This document shows positions 10,056-21,814 of a stretch of 64,000 nt of DNA, piece after piece; the first letter of the stretch is position 1, and each line of letters opens with the position of its first letter. The stretch is taken from positions 1,032,261-1,096,260 of the forward strand of contig NW_022985442.1 of NCBI RefSeq assembly GCF_010093595.1, in the 5' to 3' direction. The notes under the pieces were generated by a model that saw nothing but the letters and a program-made list of their open reading frames with translations, had not been told where the DNA came from and did no database searches. This DNA is from Mytilinidion resinicola. Its lineage: Eukaryota; Ascomycota; Dothideomycetes; Mytilinidiales; Mytilinidiaceae. A program made the position numbers and the translations under genes.

Positions 10056-12123
10056 ATGGGCTCGATCTCAGACGCAGATGTTTCGTGGGCTGATAGGCCT
10101 AACGTGTATGGCTGGCAGACTACGAACGAGAACGGATATACGCTCCAGGAGCGTCCCTCTGGCACGAAACGGCACGTGAAGATTATCTGCGTCGGTGCAG
10201 GTGCTTCGGGGATCAACTTTTCGAAGTTCGCGCAAGATGATCTGCAAAATGTGGAGACTGTGATTTACGAGAAGAATGATGAGGTTTCGGGGACTTGGAT
10301 CGAGAACGTGTATCCGTGAGTTCGCCGAAGAGTTTTGCTATGTTGAGGAGAGGAACACCAAGACTGATGGTCGGATGTAGGGGCTGCGCTTGCGATATTC
10401 CCTCCGTCACGTACCAGTACACATGGGAGCCGAAGATCTGGTCGAAGTACTACTCGGAAGCGCCTGAGATCCTGGAGTATTTCAAGTTCGTGGTTGAAAA
10501 GTACAACTTGCGGAAATACATCAAGCTTCGACATGAGATCCAGCATGCAGAGTGGCACGAGGATCGCGCGAAGTGGGTGGTAAAGGTGAAGAATTTGGAG
10601 GATGGAACGACGATTGAGGACGAGAGTGACATTCTCCTGAACTGCTCTGGCATATTCAAGTGAGTTTCTCGAGATACGTCATTCCAGAGTACGAAATCTA
10701 ACTGTGAATTCTAGTTACTGGGAATGGCCGAAGATCAAGGGAATCAAAGACTTCAAGGGCGCGCTAGCACACTCCGCACATTATCCTGTTGGATTGGAGC
10801 TCGAGGGGAAGCGCGTTGCGGTCATCGGGACTGGCGCCAGCGGGATTCAGCTGGTCGCAAATATTCAGAAGAAGGCGTCGAAGTTGTATACGTGGGTCCG
10901 GTCACCTACATGGATTACGCCAGGTTTTGCGTCAAGCTATGCCGGTCCGAAGGGGCAGAATGTTGAGTGTGAGTACTGATGTGCTTTCAAGTAGAGGGAA
11001 ACTAACACGCAGTAGATACACCTGAGCAGAAGAAAAGATTTGCCGAAGATCCAGTGTACTATCTCAAGTATCGGAAAGCGATCGAACAAGAACTGACGAA
11101 CTGGAACGCCCTTCACAAGAACCACCCGATTACCAACTTGTCTGGAGAATTGGCTTTGAAACAGATGAGGGAGAAATTACATGATCGACCAGATTTACTG
11201 AAAGCCATAACTCCTATCACCTTCCCCGTTGGTTGCAAACGGCCCACGTAAGTGATGGACGCGTCCCTCCCCAGAGCATACGGATACTGACGAATGTGAA
11301 GCCCAGGGAACGGCTACCTAGAAGCCCTCGTCTCCCCCAACGTCACCGCCTTCTGCGGCGCCTCCCTCTCCGAGCTCACATCCAAAGGCTTCATCGACCC
11401 AGATGGCAACGAAGTCGAAGTCGACGTCATCATTCTAGCCACCGGCTTCAACACATCCTGGGTCTCGCGCTTCCCCATCATCGCAAACGGTCACAACCTC
11501 CAAGACATCTACACGAAACGGCCACTCTCCTACCTCGGCGTGGCGGCACCGTACATGCCGAACTACTTCACGCTATATGGGCCGTACGGGCCAGTTGGCC
11601 AGTCGAGTCTGCTCCCGACCATGGAGTTCTTGTCGCGGTACATCATCCAGGTGATTAATAAGATGCAGCTGGAGGATATCAAGACAATCACGCCGAAGCA
11701 GAACGTGATTGAGCAGTATGGAGAGCACGCAGATCTAACGATGAAGCGACTGGTGTGGGATACGCCTTGCAGGAGTTGGATGAAGGGTGGGACGATAGAC
11801 GGGAAGCCGATGACGTTTGCGGGGAGCAGGACGCAGTAGTAAGTCCTCATCCCCTATTAGAAAGGTGCCGCAGCTAACTGGATTGCAGCTTCGAGCTTGT
11901 GTCGACGCCGCGATACGAAGACTACGAGATCACGTATCATGGGAAGAACATGTGGGCGTGGTTGGGTAACGGCTTCTCGCTGCGAGATGTGGATGGACGG
12001 GACAATACGTGGTATTGGGGCCAGGTAGACGGGCTTGACGAGGAGACGGACTATGCAGAGGATCTGAAGGATATGAGGTTTGTGAAGGCGCCGACCGAGG
12101 CTCCTACATTGCCGGGACCTTAG
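10056..12123 (+). CDS. FAD/NADPH-dependent Baeyer-Villiger-type monooxygenase, six exons
   Basis: Exons 10056-10315, 10381-10659, 10715-10968, 11016-11247, 11302-11838 and 11889-12123 give 598 aa. The FAD Rossmann motif GAGASG is at residues 47-52. The second (NADPH) motif GTGASGIQL is in exon 3. The Baeyer-Villiger fingerprint FxGxxxHxxxWP appears as FKGALAHSAHYP (residues 193-204), with Tyr for Trp. LATGF is in exon 5. Such enzymes insert one oxygen next to a carbonyl to make esters or lactones, or oxygenate heteroatoms. The substrate here is unknown. Fungal homologues act in sterol, cycloalkanone and secondary metabolism. No polyketide synthase, terpene cyclase or P450 lies within the window, so it seems to be a stand-alone catabolic or detoxifying enzyme. 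No signal peptide is seen. Confidence 0.9.
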
Positions 12124-13102
12124 TCTGCGTATAGTTATTAGGCACTACTTGGGCAATTTCAGTACGGTTTCGAAAATCTAGATTACAGGTGAACCGATCT
12201 TTTTGCTGCAAGAACTGCTGTACAGGTTTTGACATCGACCCTAGAACTTTGACACCCTGTAGACGTACCATAGTCAATGGTAAAAGAGTGTGTACAAACT
12301 TTTGGCCCGTCCCTATACGGTGCCTTGCAATGTGCTCAAGTACTCCAAAGTGAGATGACCAGCCTTCCAAGCCACAGAAAACAAAAGAAACGCTCATCAT
12401 CGTCGAGCCATTACTAGCTCCCTATGATACATATACATACTAATCCGTAGCAGATCTTTGCTTCCCCGAGCGGAATCGTCAAACAATCCCGTTGTCCGTT
12501 AATCGAGTCGAGTACTAGTCCTCAGCGCCGCGAAGAGGCGCCTGCTATGCTGAAGGGGTTTTTTTATATAAAACACACTGGTAGCACACTTTTCACACGC
12601 AGTAAATCGTGGGCGTACAGGCATCAATACGCACTTATTGAGTCGGTCTTCTATCCGCGAGCTGTTTTATGGTGTTTTGGGGGGGAGGGGGTTTGCCGAA
12701 GGGACATGTTCTTCCTCTCCCCGTCGAAGTGCCCGCTGGCTTCGCGTGAGCAAGTGCCCGCTAGCTCTTCGGTAGGGAGGCTGGCTCGCCGACTCGAGCT
12801 GATGGTAGGCATGCAGATGCAGCTCCGAGTGAGGGTTGGTAGGAGCGTGTCTGCTGGCTCATTCGTAGACCGAGGTGGTAGAACGTGCCTGCTGACTTCT
12901 TCGGAACGGAACCATCATCGGGGATGTAACTTAGATGGTAACAACGGCTCGAGAAAGGCGTGCCTGCGCGAACTCAAGGAGATATAACAGTGGAAGAAAA
13001 TGAGAGACCGGATAGATTGTGATAAGCCACCTGCTTTGGAATTCGAATCGTTGTAAGTGCCGGAGGGAGGGGTGAAGAGATGTAGAGAACGAAGATGTCG
13101 GG
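12124..13102. other. Spacer, 3' end to 3' end
   Basis: About 980 bp between convergent genes. There are short open frames on both strands but no conserved motif and no codon pattern that persuades me. A short near-tandem text (GTGCCCGCTGGCTTC / GTGCCCGCTAGCTCTTC) occurs around 12730-12770. Confidence 0.35.
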
Positions 13103-13859
13103 TCAAGTAGAACGCCCTCTTTCACTAAGCTTTTCCAAGAAGTCAGGATAGAGCTCCGGATGTCTCGCTCTCACATGCCGAAGAAGGTTATCGCGACGTG
13201 GCCATCCCTTGCCCAGTTTTGCGCGCTTGCATTTGGGATCAGGACAGAGAAGTTCAGACCCATGGCTTCGATGTTTGGAGCGCTGGTGACGATCAAGATC
13301 TTTCCGGAGCGCGAATCTGGTCTTGCTGTACTCGCATTCTGGAACTGGACATTTGGATGGCTTAGCGTGTCGTTCCTGATGCTTGCTACGTTCAGTTAGC
13401 CTCCGGAATGCTTAGAGTGCGGTGGTGAACGTACATGAGCTTGTCCTTTTGTGGAAAGCCTTCGTGACAACCTGGTTCTTCGCATCGGAACACAGGACCT
13501 GCATCGATGCGAAGAGTTCCAGAAGTATCGACCAGGCGAGGTTCCGGTGGAATGCTATTGATAGTAAAAGGATCGACTGAGGGTTGAGCTGGCAGTGGTG
13601 GTAATGGACTGGCGCTATTGGAACTTGAAAGACTGTCTGAAGCCACAATGCTGCTTGGGCTTGACAAGAGAGTAGGAGACGCAAGTGACTGCTCAGAGCA
13701 AATCTGATTTAATTCTTCGGTTCTGGGAGGGCATAGGAATGAAATCGGGGCCTTCAAGTTTAGGGAGTTCGCAAGTTGAACGACCTTGCGCAACTCCGGC
13801 GGCGTGTTATAGTGACAAGTAGAGTCAAACAGCGTGTCTACAACGAGTTTCGGATCCAC
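13103..13859 (-). CDS. Three-finger C2H2 zinc-finger protein (5' end unresolved)
   Basis: Two exons are clear: 13859-13435 and 13385-13103, with a 49-nt intron (13386-13434) that interrupts the first finger. Spliced, finger 1 reads CEEPGC...KDKLIKHQERH (C-x4-C-x12-H-x3-H). Finger 2 starts CPVPECEYSK and ends HQRSKH. Finger 3 starts CPDPKCKRAK and ends HVRARH. The N-terminal part is Ser/Pro-rich. This is a likely sequence-specific transcription factor with unknown targets. The upstream open frame continues past 13859 to a TAG near 13950 without an ATG, so the first exon must lie further upstream. A donor-like gtaagc near 14020 is a candidate. The coordinates given are therefore a minimum. Confidence 0.75.
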
Positions 13860-14562
13860 AAAGGAGTGTATCGGTGCCTGGGGCCCATCGTAGTTTACTG
13901 GATCATGGCGATTTGTTATTTGGGCAAGGGAGACGGCGAGCCTCCCCTACCGCCGAGTTTGGGTTCTGCGTAGACTGATAAGTACATGTTCTAGTTCTCA
14001 GGGTAGATGGAGGTTGCTTACCCAAAAACACCGCCCAAAATCAGTTTCCCCGGGGTTTTTTTTTTCCTTTTTTTCTGTTAGTTGCGGAACGCGAGGGAAT
14101 GGATATGAACGGACGTATATATACCCCGTCGCACCTCGTCGCCGCGACGAGTCGGCTTGTGGCTCGCTTGCTCTTGCTTGTCGTGCAGCCAATGGATCCT
14201 CGACGCCTCATTCTGAGACATGAAAGATTTTGAGGCCCTCCCTCTTTGCCAATCACGCCGTGACCAACGCACATGTCATCCCGCGCCAGTATGCAGCCTT
14301 CGCAAGACAGTTTCCTAGCTATTCGAAAGAACGCTATTCGCCGTGAATCAATTCTCGACGTGTCATGCCGCATGTCGGAACTGAGGCCACCAGCAAGCAT
14401 CGTTGGGCTTAAGTCCATATTTTGACCTCTGGGAGGCCAGCCTTGCCACAACCCGATGCTTCCTCTCTACTCAGCCTCAAGCGTCTCATATCTCCTTGCG
14501 CGAGCCTTTTAACTATCACCGAAGTGTATTTCCCCAACCTAATTTTGTTCGAAATTCGCCGG
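13860..14562. other. Spacer with probable missing first exon of the C2H2 gene
   Basis: The minus strand should hold the first exon and promoter of the C2H2 gene, and the plus strand the leader of the repeat protein gene. T-rich runs near 14056-14077 are the only clear compositional feature. Confidence 0.35.
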
Positions 14563-16454
14563 ATGCCAAGTAGTCGCCGTGAGCGCATCGAATCTGCCAT
14601 GGCCGCAAAACCCGGCCATTCATTGAAGGAACCTCAGATTGCGTTAGCCGTTGCAGGCACACGAAGAAGCTATGCGGCGGCTGCATCTTTCACATTTCCA
14701 GGATCTAAAACAGGTGGCCCCGTAACCCCTAGTGCGGTCAACAGTCAAGACTTGAACTCCAAGGCAGTTGTAAAACTTTCAGGCGATATTGCTCCACGCG
14801 TTGGAGGCACGCGAAGCAGCTATGCGGCGGTTGCTTCCTCCACAATTCTAAAATTCGAAAAGAGTGGCCCCGTACCCCGAAGTGCGGTTAAGAATCCAGA
14901 TTTCGACTCCAACGCAACGGTAAACTACTCTGCCAGAATTGATCCAAGCATCGGAGGTACGCGAAGAACCTACGCGGCGGTTGCATCTTCCGCACTCCCA
15001 ATATCCAAAAAGGGTGGCCCCGTAGCCCATAGTGCGGTAAAGAGTCAAGATTTGGACTCCAAGGCAATAGTAAAATGTCTAAGCGTAGACGCATTTCATC
15101 AATCTCGAAGACCGCCTAATGCGAACTCACATGGGAGTTCGCCTGGCCAGCGCGCAGAGTGTGAGGAGTCCTCGCAATCCACAAATCCTGCCAATGCCGC
15201 CGTCTCCCCACGCGGCGACAGCCACCTTTTCAAGCGTGGTGAGGAACCTCACCGGAACGCCGCGGATGAAATGGTCTGCCTCCATAACAGTTATGAGAAC
15301 CCCAATATAAGTTTGGACCGCAAATGCGAAGGGAGGTTAGTTACCGCTTTTGTATTCATGGCCCTCCTCCAACTGCAACTTGACTCACATAATATACCAG
15401 CAAACACATAGACAAAGACGACCGGCCGAACGGTCGAAAATCTGAAGCCTCCATCCGACGGCCAGACGCCGAGACGAAGGAAGAGGCAGAAAAAGATTCT
15501 GCTATCCCAGCGTCACAGACGAAGCAAAAGAAATCGAAACATTCAAATAACGCGGCGGCTAAGACCACGAAATTCAAAGCTTTAACACAGTATGGATGGC
15601 AGGTTTGCGATAAACCGCCGACTTCAGATGCACGGAATGACCAGAGCAGCGGCAGCCCTAATGCTAGTGCTCTAGAGGCGAAGAAAGTCGAACCGAAGAT
15701 CTCTGCCACTATTGAAGCCTCCCAGGGTCCGACTAACGTAAAGGGAGACACTTCAAAACCATTGTCTGACTCTGCTCAGAAGCTTACTGTGGCTCTCAAG
15801 CCGGCAGATGTGAGCACATTAAGACAGCACAAAGTTAGCCAACGCGACAAGACAATATTCAATGTGGAACACGACCTCGTTGATTCAGTTGCACAGGAGA
15901 GCCAACGATCCATGGCCAGAGAGGCCAAGGCTGTCAAACTAGACGAGCTTAGGAAGTTCTCTGAAAGCTTCAAGCTCAGCATGCCTATACCGGTAGATCT
16001 GATCCCGATTGTTACAAAAGACAAAGGAAAACAGAAGCACATGTTTGAAGAAGCTTTGAAGGCTTTACAGCTACAGATTGGCAGCACAGGGTCGAAGAGC
16101 CTTGCAGACGAAAATCAAGGGATAGATATAGCGAAGGAGACCATCGTATCTGGGGGTCTACCGGTCTTACCTGAACCCGCGGGTGCGCCTGTGACTGTAG
16201 ATCAGGCATTTCAGACTACCGCCGAGGAGAAAGACAAGCGTCGCCGGAACAGCGACAAGTATCGCGAAAGGAGACGCGTGAAGAGGGCAGAAGAGCGAAA
16301 AAAGCAATCGGAGCTGAAAAGGCTGAGAAAGCCACAAGAACTTAATCCCAGGGCACCGATATTCTGTCCCAGTACTTCCCTAACAAATACTGGAGATAAA
16401 TACGGTAATCTCAAAAATATATGCTTTGCAAATTGGCCGATTCTCTTCGTTTGA
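14563..16454 (+). CDS. Basic, low-complexity protein with three 50-residue tandem repeats
   Basis: Two exons, 14563-15335 and 15401-16454, give 608 aa (an ATG at 14599 with a better start context is an alternative). Residues about 25-180 hold three copies of a 50-aa unit, each opening with GGTR(R/S)(S/T)YAAVAS (copy 1: AGTR) and containing GPV...SAV and a D(L/F)(D/N)S motif. The rest is Lys/Glu/Ser-rich. The C-terminus has a strongly basic helix (KDKRRRNSDKYRERRRVKR), like a bipartite nuclear signal or nucleic-acid-binding region. I do not recognise the family. A nuclear role is inferred only from the basic stretch. Confidence 0.68.
14653..15102 (+). repeat. Three in-frame 150-bp coding tandem repeats
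   Basis: Copies begin near 14653, 14803 and 14953 and are exactly 150 bp apart. Each opens with ggaggcacgcgaag-like text followed by ctatgcggcgg, and each has gtggccccgta in the middle. Divergence includes many silent changes, which suggests selection on the protein. Confidence 0.85.
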
Positions 16455-16484
16455 GCACGCTATTCGGCAACACTTGCTTGGTCT

Positions 16485-16916
16485 TTAGACTAGAATAGGG
16501 CACGCGTTCGTGGACTCAAAGAAGCCTAGCTGTCGGGCGCTGGAGTGTAAACTGTTATTGAAAGCATACCTATTTGAGACTAGGAAGACGTTTCTTTCAT
16601 GAAACGCGAAGGAGTCGCGAGAAATCGGATCTTCGCTGACGTAAATATGGCCGAGTATCATCAGCCGGAGCTCTGTAGGAAGGTTTCGCACGTTTTGGAG
16701 CCACGTGGTGGGTTTTGGGCCTAAAGGGCGGAATGTGAGGGTAGGCAGTGCGGTTATAGTTTGTGGGTTCTGGGTGTAGTGTCTGCGAGAAACCCCTACT
16801 CCAATGGAAGGGCGTTCAAACAGTAGCGAAAGGTTGTTCGAGCTGCAATTGAATTTTGAGGGCACCTCATTTATGAGTTGTGTTGGAATTTGATAATTCG
16901 GTGTCTGGCCAACCAC
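16485..16916 (-). pseudogene. F-box-like fragment (possible gene with unresolved start)
   Basis: An open frame of 143 codons starting with GTG and with no ATG before residue 88. Its second half has an F-box-like core (NLPTELRLMILGHI) followed by text typical of small fungal F-box-like proteins, where a hydrophobic core recruits Skp1. The first part is Ser/Asn-rich and uninformative. An ATG at 16926 lies in another frame and could be used only with a splice. It may be a real gene with a missed first exon or a remnant. Confidence 0.4.
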
Positions 16917-17134
16917 CGTCCAGCATTCCGAGAGCCTGCAGCTAGCGTTGATCTTAAAGGTAATCTTAAGCAGGCGGACTCCCAGCCTACACGTGCAGTC
17001 TGTATTCTGTTATCTAGCACTGTGTTAGGTGAGCTAGCGAGTTTGCTGGTTGCTTAAAATATTGCAATCATATCTCGTTCGACTTTGATAGTGCGTTGAA
17101 GCACCCGTGAAGGCGGCAAGAGAGTGAAAAAACC
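16917..17134. other. Short spacer
   Basis: Nothing recognised. It holds the 3' end of the downstream minus-strand surface-protein gene. Confidence 0.3.
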
Positions 17135-18060
17135 TTAATTGCTGACTTCTTGAACACGAAACGTAAGAAAAATCAAGGCTAACGCGATAGCTAGCAGCAC
17201 ATATGAGTTGGAGAAAATCTTAGTACTCAATGCAGCAGATGTAGGTGTCGCAGAGTTGAGAGTAGCAGTTTTCGTTCTAGTAGAGCCGGAGAGTAGTGCG
17301 GCTGAGGTGCTTGCCCGCGCAGGACATGGAGAAGGAGTACTCGTTGGCTGCGTTGGCTGCTGAGTGGAATTGAAATTTATGTTTACACCGGGACAAGAGT
17401 TGGCGCAATCTTGATAGGCAGAGTCGCTGGCGTTGTTGGACTTTTGGTAGGCGTTGTGGGCAGCCTCGGAGCAATTTTTGACACACGGGAAACCAGTGCA
17501 GGGAACGCCGTCTGCACTCCATAGCGTATACCCTTGGAGCTGAGTGTAAGCCCAATTCCCGGTGGCACTGGTGAGATCAAAGACATCAGACGAGAGCTCG
17601 GCGCCGTAACGCGATCCATCCGTTTGAATGAGCTGAGATTTGAGAACATAATGCGGTCCGGAGGGGCCGATGTTCGCAGGTATGGTGACTTTGTAAGTTG
17701 TATTCGATATCTGAACATATTGATCATATACGGTGATGGATGGATCGCAGACAGATATGGCTTTGATTAAGGTGCCTACAAATCACGGTCAGCAAAGCTC
17801 CAGATTTGAAGTATCTAGAGACGGCATGGCGCACAGTCAGAGTGATAGAAATCTGCAGAGAGCTTGTCTTCAGCGGAAGCTGCTAGATATATCCTCAGCG
17901 ACTCGACCCACGTAGTCGCATCGTTGTGGATTGAAGTATCAGATATAGTGACTTCGAACGACGTGCCAGCGTCGACAGTCGAAGGAGCAATTATTGGGAA
18001 CTCATTAACCCAAGCTGTACATAATGCAACGAAGAAGAGGACGATGGAGAGAGAAAGCAT
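17135..18060 (-). CDS. Secreted surface protein with C-terminal hydrophobic (GPI-type) tail
   Basis: Exons 18060-17835 and 17775-17135 give 288 aa; the intron is 59 nt. The N-terminal MLSLSIVLFFVALCTAWV is a signal peptide. The body is a likely beta-sandwich (IIAPSTVDAGTSFEVTI ... YKVTIPANIGPSGPHYVL ... DGSRYGAELSSDVFDL), followed by a Cys-rich segment (CTGFPCVKNC, CANSC) and Ser/Thr-rich spacer. The last 20 residues are hydrophobic, as in a GPI-anchor signal. The layout resembles fungal extracellular Ig-like proteins (Kre9/KNH or NIS1-like folds), but I cannot assign the family with confidence. A cell-wall or plasma-membrane outer face location is likely. Confidence 0.72.
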
Positions 18061-18402
18061 GATCAAAGAGCCGTGGGCTGTGACGGCGCAGTAGAGTGAA
18101 GTTGGAACAGAACGACCGCGAAACGACAGAGATGAAGAACAGAGAATAGAAAGTACTTAATGTTCCTTATGAGCAGGCATTTCATCCTCTACGTAAGTTA
18201 CTAGAATGGTTGTAGTCTAGAGCCCCTATTCATGGATTTCTAGCGCCGGATGAAATTCGATCGGACGGCAAGGCTGCGAAGGCGGAGTTGCCTCAGGCAC
18301 CAACTTTGACTCACCGCGGGGCAGCCTTGGCATCAATGACTCGAGCTTCAAATCCTCTTCCCCCCACACGACTTTCTCATTTCCTCCCAACTGCCTCTCG
18401 CT
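18061..18402. promoter_or_regulatory. Divergent promoter, surface protein / IleRS
   Basis: This 342-bp spacer separates two outward-reading start codons. The plus side is pyrimidine-rich just before the ATG at 18403, common for highly expressed fungal genes. Confidence 0.45.
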
Positions 18403-21400
18403 ATGTCTGTCAATTTCCCCCAGGAGGAGGAGCGTATCCTGAAGCGCTGGAAAGAAATCGACGCGTTCGCCCGCCAGGTTGAGCTCTCTAAGGGCAAACA
18501 GCCATACACATTTTACGGTAAATTTGGCTCCTTCACTCAGTATCAAACAAGTCATAGCATGCCTCCGTGGTTATACTCAACCATGTCAAATGGAAACCGG
18601 AGACCTTCTAGAGCTGTTGACTAATTAACTTCTTAGATGGCCCGCCTTTCGCGACCGGACTGCCGCATTATGGCCACCTGCTCGCCTCTACTATCAAGGA
18701 CATCATTCCGAGATACTGGTCCATGAAGGGACGATACGTTGAGCGGAGATTCGGCTGGGACACCCACGGTGTACCCATTGAGCACGAAATCGACAAAGAA
18801 AACGGCATGTCAGGCCGAGACGCGGTCAACAAATTCGGAATCGCAAAGTACAACGCGGATTGTAGGGCCATTGTCATGAGATATGCAACAGAGTGGCGCA
18901 CCACCATTGACCGGCTGGGGCGGTGGATCGATTTTGACAATGATTACAAGACTATGGATACATCGTTCATGGAGAGCGAATGGTGGGTGTTCAAACAACT
19001 GTGGGAGAAAAATGCTGTGTATCGGGGCTTCAAGGTCATGCCATACTCGACCGCCTTGGGAACTCCACTTAGCAACTTTGAGGCGAGTCAAAATTATAAG
19101 GACGTCCAGGACCCTGCCGTAGTCGTGTCGTTTCCTCTACTCAAGGACGAAAAGAGCTCCTTACTAGCTTGGACGACGACTCCGTGGACTCTGCCCTCCA
19201 ATGTCGCTCTTTGCGTTCACCCAGACTTTGAGTATATCAAGATTGCGGATGAAAAGTCGGGGAAAAATTACTTTCTACTGGAAGCGCTCCTCAGAACGTT
19301 ATACAAAGACCCCAAGAAAGCCAAGTTCAAGATTTTGGAAAAAGTCAAGGGCAAAGATATGGTCGGCTGGGAGTACGAGCCGCTGTTTGATTACTACAAA
19401 GAGGAGTTCAAGGATGTTGGATTCCGCGTCATCAGCGGCACATATGTGACAGCCGATTCAGGTGTCGGCATCGTTCACCAGGCGCCTGCATTTGGTGAAG
19501 TTGATTACGAGAACGCTCTAGGTCACGGGGTCATCACCGAGAGTCGCCCTCCTCCAAACCCCGTAGACGATGCTGGCCGATTTACCTCAGTGGTGAGCGA
19601 TTTCGCTGGCCAACACGTCAAAGAAGCCGACAAGGGTATCATAAAATACCTGAAGGCAACAAACCGCTTAGTGGTGGACAGTCAAATAACGCATAGCTAC
19701 CCGTTTTGCTGGCGTTCTGACACTCCCTTGATTTACCGAGCAGTGCCTTCGTGGTTCGTAAAAGTTCCCGACATAATCCCGAAAATGCTCGAGAACATCG
19801 AGGGCTCTCATTGGGTCCCATCTTTCGTCAAGGAGAAGCGCTTCGCCAACTGGATCTCGAATTCTCGGGACTGGGCGGTTAGCCGGAATCGTTTCTGGGG
19901 AACACCGCTGCCTATCTGGGTTAGCGATGACTTCAAGGAAATGGTCTGTATCGGCAGCATAGCCGAGCTGAAAGAACTATCCGGCGTTGATGCAGCCCTT
20001 GAAGACATCCATAGAGACCACGTGGACCCTATCACGATCCCTAGCAAGCAAGGCAAAGGCGTTTTGCGTCGCGTAGACGAAGTGTTCGATTGTTGGTTCG
20101 AGTCGGGTAGCATGCCTTACGCGAGCAAACACTATCCCTTCGAGAACGTAGAGGAATTCAAGGCATCATTCCCGGGAGACTTCATCGCCGAGGGCCTGGA
20201 TCAGACACGAGGATGGTTCTACACATTGACTGTCTTGGGCACTCACCTCTTTGGCGAACTTCCTTTCAAGAACTGTGTGGTCAACGGCATTGTGCTTGCG
20301 GAAGATGGAAAGAAAATGTCGAAGCGGCTAAAGAACTATCCCGATCCTAGCTTGGTGATGAACAACTACGGTTCAGACGCTCTTCGATTATACCTTATCA
20401 ACAGCCCTGTTGTACGAGCAGAAACCCTCAGATTCTCAGAGAAAGGTGTAAAAGACATCGTCTCAAAAGTCTTGCTACCTCTTTGGAATTCATATCAGTT
20501 TTTCGATCAGCAAGTGTCGCTACTAAAAAAGGTTGCAGATCTGCATTTCGAGTTTGACCCTGCAGCTGAGAAGACAAACACTAATGTCATGGACCGCTGG
20601 ATACTAGCATCTTGCCAATCTTTGCTCGCTTTCGTTAACGAGGAAATGGCGAGCTACCGATTGTATACTGTCGTTCCGCGTCTGCTAGCCCTCATTGACA
20701 ACACTACAAATTGGTACATTCGCTTCAATCGGAGTCGCTTAAAGGGTGAAAATGGCCTCCACGATACGAAGCATGCTCTCAATACACTTTTCGAGGTCTT
20801 GTACACTCTTTGTCGAGGACTGGCACCCTTCACGCCTTTCATCACGGACAACATCTACTTGCGGCTCCTTCCTCATATTCCGAAGTCGCTTCATGCAGAA
20901 GATGTCCGCAGTGTGCATTTCCTACCGTTTCCCGAGGTTCGATCAGAGCTGTTCGACCCCGTCATTGAGAGACAGGTGAGCCGTATGCAGGCAGTCATCG
21001 ATCTCGGCCGTATCTGCCGTGATAGACGAACGATTGGTCTGAAGACGCCTTTGAAGACCCTCGTCATTATCCACCCTGACCAGGAGTATCTCGACGACGT
21101 CAAGAGGCTTGAAACATACATTCTGGACGAACTGAACGTGCGGGAACTCGTCCTCTCGAGTGACGAAGACAAATACAACGTGCAATACTCCGTGACCGCT
21201 GACTTCTCGGTGCTTGGCAAGAAGTTGAAGAAGGACGCGGTGAAGGTCAAGAAGGCTCTACCATCCCTCACCAGCAAGGACGTCAAGGAATTCCAGAGAA
21301 GCGGAAAAATCACCGTGGACGGCATTCAGCTTGAGAAGGAGGACCTTTTCGTCAAGCGTGGACTGCGCGAGGATGAGGCCAGCAAGAACCAGGAGTTCAA

Positions 21401-21814
21401 CACCGACGATGACGTTCTCATAGGTGAGTCTCGAGATTGCAATTCATGAGCTGGAACTAGATGCTAATTGTTACAGTTCTTGACGTCGCAAGCTACCCTG
21501 AGCTCGTGCAAGAGGGGCTAGCACGAGAAATTGTTCGTCGCGTGCAGGATCTGCGCAAGAAGGCCGGACTGGTGGCTACCGACGATGTAGGTATGGAGTA
21601 CAAAGTTCTCAGCGACCCTGACGAAGTTGGTCTGGAGACCTGTTTCGCCAGCCAAGGGAAGATTTTCGAAAAGGCTCTGAGGCGGAATGTTGACAAGCAT
21701 GTCACCACGGAGGCTGAAGGAAAGATCCCAGAAAAGAGTGATGAGACTATCATCGCAGAGGAAGAACAGGAAATCCACAGGGCGACTTTCCTGCTGAGGT
21801 TGGTGAAGCTGTAG
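18403..21814 (+). CDS. ILS1: Isoleucyl-tRNA synthetase, cytoplasmic
   Basis: Exons 18403-18517, 18637-21423 and 21477-21814 give 1,079 aa, close to the 1,072 of yeast Ils1. It is a class I synthetase that charges tRNA-Ile with isoleucine in the cytosol and edits valine. The HIGH signature is HYGHL near residue 49. KMSKS appears as KKMSKRLKNY near residue 597. GWDTHGVPIEHE and the editing-domain text TTTPWTLPSN and GTPLPIW are intact. The N-terminus opens with FPQEEERILKRW, as in the cytosolic enzymes, with no mitochondrial presequence. The last exon carries the C-terminal VLDVASYPELVQEGLAREIVRR block. Confidence 0.97.

Noticed and set aside
12547..12987. 146-codon plus-strand frame
   Set aside because: No homologous-looking motif, poor start context and compositional irregularity; treated as spacer.
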